Notes under the pieces: generated by a model
What the model was told of the DNA's origin: nothing
Seen by the model: the letters and a program-made list of their open reading frames with translations, nothing else
Databases searched by the model: none
Part shown: piece after piece, positions 43,781-53,500 of the stretch
Numbering within the stretch: position 1 is the stretch's first letter
Layout of the letters: every line of letters starts with the position of its first letter
Position numbers and translations under genes: made by a program
NCBI GenBank assembly: GCA_019188255.1
Contig: JAETXT010000008.1
Coordinates: 682,001-746,000, forward strand
DNA: 64,000 nucleotides
Direction: 5' to 3'
DNA from: Verticillium longisporum
Lineage: Eukaryota; Ascomycota; Sordariomycetes; Glomerellales; Plectosphaerellaceae

Positions 43781-43837
43781 TTTTAATTGATTTACGGCGT
43801 TTGGGTTGAGGTTTTCCTCGGAATGTTTGTCGGGTCG

Positions 43838-43887
43838 GGGTGAAGTGAACCACTCGCATGGGTGAACCACTCGCTTGTGGATTACGT
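43838..43887 (-). repeat. right TIR of the Fot1-like element
   Basis: Inverted copy of 42028-42077, two mismatches, again with the duplicated GCGAGTGGTTCAC. Confidence 0.92.
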
Positions 43888-43889
43888 TA

Positions 43890-44425
43890 TAAGGTATTAA
43901 TAAGGTAATTACTTATATATATAACTTTATTAATATCTCTATAGAAACTCTTCTTATTAAGCTAGAATCATATATCGAGGCTAAATAAGAAGGTATTAAA
44001 TTCCGATTAGGACGTCCCTTTATATTAAATAATTAATAGTTATATCTTTATAAAGGGTATACTTTATAGTTCTTTATAGAATATTGCCCTAAATACTAAT
44101 ATTAATCTACTAATTACTCCTAGTAATAAGCTTATTAAGTCTCCCCTTTAGAGTATAGTTAATTCTTCGTATTTCCTTTTCCTTACGAATTTATACTATT
44201 CTTCCTCTAACTATTAATCTAGTTCCTCGTCTATAATTAATAGTAAATTATCGAATATATTATTCTTAATATCTTATCCTTATTCTATATCGGGCCTTAA
44301 TTATATTAATTCTTTAATATTCTCTATCTACTATCCTATAATAGCCTATCTTCTAGTACTCTATATATCTCTAATCGATATATTATCCTAACGGTCGTCG
44401 CTCCTTAGGGGTAGATCGATTATTA
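43890..44425. other. AT-rich interior of the old element (right part)
   Basis: Decayed sequence with stops in every frame, leading into the right LTR. Confidence 0.7.
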
Positions 44426-44639
44426 TATTAAGGAGTCTTATATAATAAATAAAGGGATTAACTATTAGTCTCTTAGGGGTCTCTAGGAAGATAGAATAAT
44501 CGATGCCCTTCTCTAAATCTTAGTCCGTTAACCTTTCTTATAACTATTCCCTTACTATGCTTGGTCCTCTCTTCTTGATTCCTACGATCAAATAATAGGC
44601 GATCCCCTATCGGTCTTATACCTCCCTCAGATCCTGATA
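44426..44639. repeat. right LTR of the old element (214 bp)
   Basis: Direct repeat of 32901-33114. Its outer 130 bp keep C/G (ccgttaacc, cttggtcc, ccctcag) where the left copy has T/A; nearly all differences are transitions, many at CpA or TpG. Confidence 0.9.
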
Positions 44640-45552
44640 GTATCCCAGCCATCCGAGTTAGCTATTACGACCCTATTAAGACTCTTAGTATGATCAGCCA
44701 AATCTCTAGTGCTCTGATACTTCGGTAGATGGCTTACTGTTGCGTTCAAGTGTATGTTGCTAATTAATATGTCGGAGCTGTTGGCGATAATATTAAACCA
44801 CTAGACACAATGAATCAGCTTTCGTGAGCTTCGGAAACCTTCCAGCGCGCAGGAGCGACAGTATAGAACCAAATACTGTTTACTCACATGGGGCGGATTT
44901 CTCATGCGCAGATTAGACATCACTGCCCCGTGCATGCCATCGAAGGCAAACAGCATGGGGCGGAAGAGCTGCATCAGTCATGATTAGCAGCAGTGTAGAT
45001 CTAGTGTCAGTATTCGACATACGCTCTTATTTGTCCTGATTTCTTCCCAATAAGCTTGGCCGTGGCCATCGATAACCGACTTGTCATTCCCAAGATCGCC
45101 GTAGATGTTGACGTCTTCGCCGCCGAGCTTCCAAAAGACGGATTGATTCTGAAACTTGTATTTGAAGCTGTTTTCGGCCCAGTAATAAACGTCTTCGTCC
45201 GCAAAATGAATCTCGCCAGTTATCACGATGTCGATGTGTTGCAGAAAAGTCAGGTCCAGGGGGGAGGCGATGCGATACACCTTGTCGAGAACCACAGTGC
45301 CGCCGTTGTTGCATTTCTTTATGGCAGCGAGGATTCGCGGAGCGTCATCTCCACCATGACTGCAGCTGGCAGGGACATGGCAATACCGCTCTTTATCGCG
45401 GGTCGGAGAAACAGGAAGCGCCCTCCCAGTGTTGTATGGAGCTGCCTCAATTGACGGTCGTCGGGGATGGACTGAGGACTAGCATGGGGCGAAGCGAGCG
45501 CAAGACTGGGCAGGTTCAAAAGACCAACAAGGAGTTGCGGACTGAACATCAT

Positions 45553-46091
45553 CGTGGAATACTTCGCGGAGGGAGACTTGTGGTCATTTGAAATGGCATA
45601 GCAATCCCGCCGTGCCATCCGCATCCAGGCCCGTCATGACGCGCAGCTGTTGGAGGTTTATAGTCGTTTCGCAGACCTCACATAATCGACGTTGTTCGGG
45701 AGAAAAACTGACGAGAAGTAAGTGCATTGCGATTGGAAAAATCCTTCCAGCTTCACTGAACCTCCCATACGTGGAAATATTCACTTGCTGAAGTCACACT
45801 CGGGACGTCGGCAGAGTTCCCCACGGTTGGCGATGATCACCTCTTGTCGATCATGCTTGAATTAGCGGCGCTGCACAACATTGGCTGCAGCTGGGTCGAG
45901 GTGGCCCTATTGCATGACGGTGCGGGGAGTCATCACTGGAGAATTTTGACGGATCAAGCGGGGAAGCTACTTTTTATGATTGTCGAAGGTAACAAATCAT
46001 AGGATTATCCAAACATAGTTAAATGTTTACCACTGTTGCAACACTACCCGGCATGGCTGACCCAAGGTTTGCTCTGTACCTTTCTTATTAT
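45553..46091. other. intergenic, GH28 promoter side
   Basis: Former promoter of the polygalacturonase gene and 3' flank of the dehydrogenase gene. No other feature seen. Confidence 0.4.
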
Positions 46092-47228
46092 TCAATGCAG
46101 GACAAGATCGTCAAACGGGCATCCCTGATCAGCCGACTTTCGCTTCGTCTTCTCCATGACCACCTTCCGCGTCAACTCCATCAATCGATCCCCCAGCTCG
46201 TCATCCTGCGCCAGCTTGCTGCCGGCCTCGGGCACAATGGGAGGACAAAGATACTGTCCTGATTCCTTCGTGACTGTAGCTGCGTAGACAGTCGGCACAG
46301 CACCTTCAAACTGATCTTTCTTGAAAGGTTCCATGCCAACAGCCATACCATAGCCAGCCAAGGGGAAGCTGCCAGGGTTAGCGAGGTCGTCAAAGGGATG
46401 AGGTTCAAAGTTTCTTACGCCTCGAGTATGTCGACCTTGGTCTGTTTCGTACTGACGAAGCCAGGGTGCGTCGCGTTCATGACTACGTCTGGGTGCCCGT
46501 TGGCCGTGACCTTTCTGGCAAAGTATCGTGCATACAGAATGTTCGCCAGCTTGCTGCGCCCATAATTGGCGTTGGCGCCCTTGTCCTCATTGATCTCCTC
46601 AAGGCTCTCGAACTTGATGTCCGACGGCGCACCCTGGTGAGCATTGCTTGCCTGAACCGTAATGCGGACAGTGTTGCCCTTTTCCGCCGTGGACTTCATC
46701 AGCGGCAACAGATGGCTCGTTAGCACGACGTGGCCCATGTGGTTGATGGCCATCTGACGATCAACACCGGACTCTGTCAGCTCATGGGGCATGATGCCAC
46801 GTCCGGCATTGTTCACGAGTATATCAAGCCGGTCATTCTCCTTCTTGATCTGCTCGGCAACCTCCATGACGCGAGGCCAGTCGGACAGGTCGCACTGGAT
46901 GAAGTGCGTACGATCTGCGACCTCCTGGCCGAGCTCTTTGGCGATGGCCTCTTTCGCTCCTTCAATAACCTCTTTATCGGTGGATAAACTGTAGAGTTTG
47001 CCAATGTTGTGGGTGAGCAGGGTATGGGTGACGCCATAGCCAATGCCCTGACTGCCTCCTGTGACGACAGCGACTTTGCCAGCGAGGTCCGGTGTCTGAT
47101 TGAGAGACCACTGGTGTGTTGAGAGATTCTGGGCAGGTCCACCAAAATTCTCGCCGATGGTGTTCTGCAGTCACTTGAGCATGGTTCGCACTGCACCTGT
47201 TTGGCATTCATACCTTGATTGCCTCCAT
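46092..47228 (-). CDS. short-chain dehydrogenase/reductase
   Basis: Minus-strand exons 47228-47214 (five codons, MEAIK), 47164-46419 and 46368-46092 give 345 aa; introns are 49 and 50 bp. Classical SDR motifs are present: cofactor loop GKVAVVTGGSQGIG (residues 34-47), LDILVNNAGRG, and active-site YGRSK with SNAHQG earlier. The substrate-binding part reads NATHPGFVSTKQTK. The layout is like retinol- or WW-oxidoreductase-type SDRs of fungi. The C-terminal AAxVTKESGQYLCPPIVPEA (seen as YAATVTKESGQYLCPP) is common in these. No signal peptide; NAD(P)-dependent oxidation or reduction of an unknown alcohol or ketone. The tiny first exon is inferred from phase and splice sites; the exact start is less sure. 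Confidence 0.8.
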
Positions 47229-47884
47229 TGTCGGGAATGCGTTTCGCTGCAAGGTCTGGTGGAAACCGCGGTTCTGAATCTGTGACAGTGACGAACAATG
47301 CTTCTGGGAAGGGCAGAGAAAGTGTGTCACAATCTGCGGGTTTGCTGTCTGGACTGGCGATTTTGAGGTACTTGTCCGTCGCAAGACAGTGGAAGGACGC
47401 AGAGAATACATGGGCGTGTCTATTTGAAATGAACAGACTCATATGTCAAGCGTTCTGGTTTATATGTTACTCACATGTCTTCTCAATCATACCGACGTGT
47501 CGTGGTTCAGAACGTCAATGTCTCGTCATCATCCTTCCATGACGCGCTGACATTGAAGCAGGGGCCGCCGTTGGTTCGGATGCGTTGTGGGTCGCTTGGC
47601 CGGCAGTTAGCCGGAGCATATGCGGCCGGCTGTGGGGCCGCCCGCATCTGATCTGCTCCGGTCTCCCGGTGTGGAGAGGAGCTTGGTGGGAATTAAATGC
47701 TCAGGAACTCTACAAATTGCTTCTCGATTACTCCCCATACATTCAGTCACCGATAAGACAAGGTTTCAGCAGAGACATGGCACACAAATAATGTGCGTAT
47801 TACAAGCTACTTCTACTGTCCCTCCAGAACAGGTGGTATCAATGATCTCAAGAATCGCTCAATCTATACAACGACGTCCGAAAC
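47229..47884. other. intergenic, no gene seen
   Basis: Spacer between the SDR start and the sulfate permease 3' end (both genes on the minus strand). Nothing recognised. Confidence 0.4.
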
Positions 47885-50545
47885 TCACTGCTTCTCGGTT
47901 GGCGACGAACGACCAGAGACCTCACCCTTGGCCTCGGCGTTGGCCGTGGCACTCTCGACAGCCGCAGCGACGTCAATGTGGAAGAAGGGCCTGTTCATGC
48001 CCTGCACAGCAGCCAGCTTGCCGTCACCGCGGTTGGCGAGCTGAGCCACGCCAACGGACCTCGTGGGCGCAATGACGTCCTCCTCGTCGCGGCTGGCGGT
48101 GCGCTCCTTGGGACCCTTCTTCTCGATCGACTCGGAGGAGGCATCCGTGGCGGCGACGCTGAAGATGGGCTTCCAGCGACCCAGGTTGGGCTCGTCCTTG
48201 AGGGAGGGGTAGCCAAAGCCGGCGACGCCGAGAGCGCGACGGGTCCAGCGGTTGGTGACGTTGGCGAAGTGCCACTCGACGACCTCGGGGTCAGCGTAGC
48301 GGTCGAGCTGGTTGCGGACATCGATGAGGGTCTGGATGGAGGTGACATCGACATTGTTGACGGCAGCGAAGTCGAGAACGATAGCGCGGAGGATTGGCCT
48401 GCTATCGTTGAGATCAATCTTGGCGCCGCGGCGTGGGCCCGGGTCATTCCAGGGACGATCCTATCTCAGTCAGTAAATAGTTCACTCGAAATACACAAAA
48501 GGGTACTCACTCCGAGCTTCTCAAACTTGTCCAGAACAGTGCGACGGGTCTCCTTGAAGACGTGGGCACTGAGAACATCCATGTAGTGCGCACAGTTGGT
48601 GTAGTTGAATCCTTCGCCGAAGCGGTACACGAACACACCGGGGTAGGGCGACTGAATGTCAATGATAGGGTTGGTGCCGTCGTCCTTCTGGACAGGGATG
48701 TAGGCCTCGCGAGTCTGCACTCCGAGGGACTCGCCCTTCTCGTTGAAGGGCACGTCCTTGCCGGCGGTATCCTTGGTGACGCGGTAGATGCGGACCTTGC
48801 CCATGAAGTGGCCCTTGGCCTTGGCGAGGCGAAGGAGCAGGAGAGCGGCCGAAGCGGCAACCGTGAAGTAGATACCATTCTCAATGTTGGTGAAGATGGT
48901 GATGAAGACACCGCCGAAGAAGATGACAACCTCGAGAGGCGAGACTTCCCAGAACTGGTAGACAACATTGGGAGGGGTGATAAGATCACCGACAGCGTGG
49001 ATAATCAGACCCGCAAGACTGGCCATGGGGATGTAGAAGAAGACGGAGGTCAGGACGTAGAGAGCCAGGAGGACGATGACGGCGGTGAAGATTCCATCCT
49101 GTGGCGTGCGGACACCAGCCATGGACTTGATGGCAGTACGGGAGAAAGAGCCGGTGGCGGGGTAGGCACCAAGGAAGGGGCCGAACAGGTTGGTGAAGCC
49201 AACGGCAACAAGCTCCTGCGAGGGGTCGATGACATAGTTGTTGATGCGACCGAACGACTTGGAAATGGCAATGTGCTCAATGATCAGAACGATGATGGTA
49301 GCGGGCAGATCAGGGGCAAGGGCCGAAATAAGGCCAGTGCTAATGTTGGGAGTACCGGTGTGTTGGAAACCTGCGCACACCAACTTGTCAGTCTACTAAT
49401 TCCACTCCCACAATGTACCACCCCTGACCGGGACTCGGAGGGGTGGAATACACAGCCACCACCACCACGTGGGGTTCATCTGGGAGATCACTTACCGCTA
49501 GGAACGGTGCCTAGGATGCGGAACTTGGCATCGGCGGCCTTGTCGACGTTACGGTTGACGAGCCAGCTGATAAGAATGTACAACGGAATGACAAAGGCCA
49601 TGCGCAGGGTGCCGATGAAGAACCAGAACTTCTTCCAGTTGGGCTGCCTGTTCGACATGAAGCCGCAGAACCAGCGAATGAGGTACAGCAGGAACAAAGC
49701 CGACAGGCCCATGGCAGCGCCAATATTGGCGCCTGGTAGCGCTTTCAGCGTGTCGATGATGACCAGGTAGGTGGCCTGTCGGGTGTTGACACCCTTGATG
49801 CCAAGAAGCGCCGGAACCTGTCCGCAGGCAATGCTGAAGGCGGCACCCGTCATGAAGGAGGTGATGGCAACCAATGGAATGAACTCGACGATCCAGCCAA
49901 GACGGGTGAGGCCGATGAACAGAAGCACGGCGCCCGAGATCAGAGCCAGGGACCTGGCAATGTCCTCGGGAGCGTACTGCGGGTGATCATCGCGGACGCG
50001 CAGCACAATATTTCCGACGAGCTGAGACATGACGGCAACGGTTCCGATCGTGATATCCTTGGAGGTGGCGAAAGCCCAGTACAGCAGAAAACCGACGAAC
50101 GAAGTGTAAAGACCGTACTCAGCGCTGAGCTGCGCCAGAAGGGCGTAAGCCATGCCCTGAGGGATGACGACGAAGCCGACAGTCACACCGGCAACAACAT
50201 CACCAAGAAGCCATTGCCTTTGCAATGTGTTAGCGTCGCCAAATCAACTTTCACCCCATTGCTGGAGCTCATGAACACAATACCAGGGTTTACGTACAGG
50301 TTGTAGTGGAAAATCCACTGCCAGAAGGGAAACAGGCTCTTGATGTACCTAACGCCTCCCGCAGCAGTCGGGCGGTGGTAGTACAGGTACTCGGCTACGG
50401 TGGGCTCGCGCTCCTCGTACGTCTCGACCGACTCGAAGGACTCGGCGGCCGAGTGAACGGCCTCCTTGGGCTCGTTGTTTTTGCGATAGTCGAGATCGAT
50501 GAATAGGGCCTTGGCAAGGCCACGGCTCAGCTTGCTTGGCGCCAT
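47885..50545 (-). CDS. SulP-family sulfate permease
   Basis: Exons 50545-50298, 50217-49496, 49370-48511 and 48460-47885 (introns 80, 125 and 50 bp), 801 aa. The N-terminus is cytosolic (EPTVAEYLYYHRPTAAGGVR). The transporter core begins YNLQWLLGDVVAG (spanning intron 1), VIPQGMAYALLAQLSAEYGL with the SulP signature, then about 10-12 hydrophobic spans, including GFTNLFGPFLGAYPATGSFS and IENGIYFTVAASAALLLLRL. The C-terminal STAS domain follows: PGVFVYRFGEGFNYTNCAHY, AIVLDFAAVNNVDVTSIQTL, DVRNQLDRY. It closely follows the design of the high-affinity H+/sulfate symporters of ascomycetes (Neurospora cys-14 type). In those fungi such genes are induced by sulfur starvation through the bZIP factor CYS-3/MetR. 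No site for that factor was identified here. Intact gene with no frame defects. Confidence 0.92.
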
Positions 50546-53500
50546 CGTGGCTTAGACTGTGCTACTGCAATACTGCGTCTCCTCGTCTTGGCAGAGGCGG
50601 CGACAGGGCAATTAAGGCAAGCCCAAAGGCAAATTCGACGTGTCGATGGTGTGCGAACCTTGAGCGATGGTGTGATTGCTGAGGAACGTGGGCATTGCAG
50701 CCAAGATAGCGGGAGGTGGTAGCTCCTTTTATGTGAGGAGGCCAAGTCTCGAGGCACCGGAGTTGTGACGGCCAGCAATGGGCATGGCTTGCTTTGGTCG
50801 GATCGCCAAGGGTCATGGCAGTGGGTGACGAGTGGATCATGTTTCGATGGGGGTGGCAAGGGGGTGTGTAGTCGACGAGATCGGGGGGCCATGGGATGGT
50901 GTGGATGGCATGTACTAGGTACGGGGGGGAAGGACTTGACAGGGCATGTCGACCCTTTAGATAATGCAGAAAGACACCCTCGGTCCGACCTAGCAGAAGC
51001 AACGAGAGAAGGTAAAGGCGAAGGCTGACGGGGCGCGCGACCCAGCGGGCTGGCCCAGGCTGGACTGGCTCGCCATGGGTTGACGACTTAAAGCCGCACC
51101 ATGGCGCTCACGCGGCGGCGGCGTCAAAGAAGGACGACGGGACACGACGACAACATGGACCCTGCGGAATTGCCAGGAGGGAGCACAGGCTCAACAAGCG
51201 GCAACGGCGCGCGAAGAGTGGGAAATTGGTGCCATGGTGGCTTCTGTCATCAAGGGATGCATGCGGCTTCAGGGTCTCGAAGCCACCGCACACGAAGCGT
51301 GGGGGAACGGTAATGGGGGGGTGTCGCTTATGTGCCAGCAATGGCCACCAGCTGTGATGAATTGAATTGAACGCCATTAATGTCATTCGTGTCTCTGAGG
51401 CTCATGCTCAGCTGACAGAGACCCTTCGGATTCAGTGCAAACAGCTGCCATGTGTAGAGTAGCTGAGGAATGGTGATGGGTTTTCCAGGGCAAGTATCGT
51501 TCCAGTGCATAAGGTACCTTAATGATGAAGAGCTACAAACGTCCGCCCTTTTTTGAGTGTGAGAAGGGTGTGGAGAGGAACCAGCGCCTTCTTCCAGCCG
51601 CTTTCTGCATCCCGTGCGAGCCAGCACATGCAAAACGGTAGTTCGGGGGGATGGTCTTGTGTTCCAGTTGTCCAGGTCTTGGATAACGTGCCGTGCTATC
51701 CGGCGATTTGGAGAGTCAGAACGGGCCTGCCACGAGGCAAAGAGGGAAAGGCCCAGCGGACAAGAACCAGCACCAGAGTCAGCGCAAATAAACTTAGCAA
51801 TTAAGCTTAACTCGGTTGGTGGCGGCGGTACTGGTGAACTGGATTGGGGGGGGGAGGGGTCGAGGACGTGCTGGAGCGGCCGTCTTCGGGGACCTCCATC
51901 AGTTTAGTTTGAATGAAAGAAGTGGCCGGCAAAGCACGACAGACACCCCACTGCCTATCGGTCTCACCGGTCGACAGCCTGGTTGTCTGAGGTCGAGGTT
52001 TTGAAGCTATCACGATGCATTAGGAAGGGCGCCAATGTCTCTAATGACAAGATGCCGCTCCCTTTGCCTGTCGCAACAATTGACCCTTCCTCTTGCTCAA
52101 CCTCGCGATGATTGATCGTCCAATCGACAAAAGGACAGGTACATTGTACAGTACATGCCCCATACGAGATAAAGAGAGAGAGACAGAGAGCACGAGGGGG
52201 AACTCTGAGGCCAGTCGAACTCATCCAAGACCGGCGCCGACTCGAGAAGCGAAAAAGATGGACCTTCCCGAGCACGTCATTCTTGGCGTGGATGAGACCA
52301 CATCCACCGAGCCAGGAGCCGCATAGCTCCCCTGTTCATCTGCAGGTTTTGTCGCCTAATGGAAGCTTACCCCAATCCCCAAGCCAGCATCCTTGGCTGC
52401 CACCCAGGCCACGCCCCCTCTGATCACACGGCTCACGCTCCTCACACGCCCCCAACACACCTCTGAGCAGCGTTGGTGGGCCTAAACCGGGCGGCTGTCC
52501 TGCCCGCTTTGGGAGAAGCCCCTCAGCTCTCACAAGTAGACCAAGAGCTTCTTGAGCTTCTACTGGTCAACGACAACTATTACCAACCGATTTTCCCCAC
52601 GCCACCCAACGAAACAGACACAACAGAAGACCGAGAGGAACAGAGTCATAGTGTGTGAGAGACATGCCCTCAGAATTGGGCGGTTCACTGTGGCGTGCAG
52701 GTGGTGCAACAGATCGCGATGGACACCATCCCATCTATCTGTGCGGTTCCAGCTGTTGTGATGAGCGTCGCCCCATCGTCATGACTGCAAGAGAGCATCA
52801 TGATGGATCTCTTTTTGCAGAGATTTTCGTTCTGACACCATGGCACACCCACCATCAACCCTGGGCGCCGAGATGAACATCTCCATCATGATGTCGCGCC
52901 CCTCCACACACTTGCCGTAGACGAGCGATCAGCACGAACCCCGGCAAACAAAGTTGTTCACGGTTTTATACAGAATGCACGGCCCCTGGTTGCCAAAGTG
53001 CTGACCCCACCTCCCTATGGGTCGCCTCTGTCTGCCCAGTGAACTTCCGCAAGCCCCGAGCCAGAAACCTAGTCCCCTATTAAGGACGGGGGTTTGGAGG
53101 TTGGAGGAGGCAGCACCATACCATGAGAGGGAGTGCGGAATCGGCGCCCCGATGGCTAGTGCGTCAATATGCGTGGCCAAGGCAGTCCAGTCCATCTCTT
53201 ACCAGTCTGACAGGAGCTGCTGACAGCTCGAGCTGCCTCCGGGTCTCGAATCTCCCTCCTTCTCAGCTCAATCCCCTGCGCTGCTGTGCTCCCATGGGAT
53301 GGGGGTCGAGAATACGATCGTATCGATGAGAAAGTAGACAAACATCAGGAACTTCGTAATTCTTTTATCAGCCGCTGCGACGCCTTCGTATGGTGTCAAC
53401 AGCCACGTCACTTTCGCCATGGCCAACCCCCCATGAACTCTTTATGATATCGAGCGCACCCTCGCCATGGCCGGCGCCGTGAGACGGGGACCAATTTGAT

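Larger units (their letters stand above)
42028..43887 (+). mobile_element. Fot1/pogo-type DNA transposon, full length
   Basis: 1,860 bp flanked by TA (42026-42027, 43888-43889), with 50-bp terminal inverted repeats starting ACGTAATCCACAAGCGAGTG that match at 48 of 50 positions. One transposase gene fills the interior. Ends and gene are complete and not RIP-decayed. Confidence 0.93.
32901..44639. mobile_element. old AT-rich LTR element hosting two younger transposons
   Basis: Bounded by two 214-bp direct repeats and by the perfect 5-bp duplication GTATC (32896-32900, 44640-44644). Its ends read TATCA...TGATA rather than TG...CA. Without the two nested insertions it is about 3.0 kb. The interior (33115-34658, 41560-42025, 43890-44425) is extremely AT-rich, full of TAA, TAG and TTA words, with no open frame. 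This is the look of an element heavily hit by RIP. No gag or pol trace is recognisable, so it could be a gutted LTR retrotransposon or a non-autonomous one (TRIM/LARD type). Confidence 0.8.
32082..45552 (-). pseudogene. exo-polygalacturonase (GH28) split by an 11.7-kb transposon nest
   Basis: Seven minus-strand exons: 45552-45023, 44968-44888, 44800-44738, 44683-44640 continued after the insertion at 32895-32843, 32788-32439, 32390-32289, 32228-32082. Together about 456 aa, with signal peptide MMFSPQLLVGLLNLPSLALA. GH28 landmarks: [75 protein letters not shown], matching exo-acting pectin enzymes with all catalytic aspartates, the His and the RIK motif. The insertion lies in DGWDT/YRSDRVV; both sides meet at the same 5-bp duplicate GTATC. 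Three defects: the insertion, two CAR-to-TAR stops just beyond it (TAA and TAG in VVI-stop-NSVI-stop-NT), and one base missing in the GGG run at 45421-45423. The E4 acceptor (44684) is the least certain splice site. Certainly non-functional now. Confidence 0.85.

Noticed and set aside
48562..49770. 402-codon plus-strand open frame
   Set aside because: Exact antisense of sulfate permease exons 2-3; composition is the mirror of the real gene and no motif is seen.
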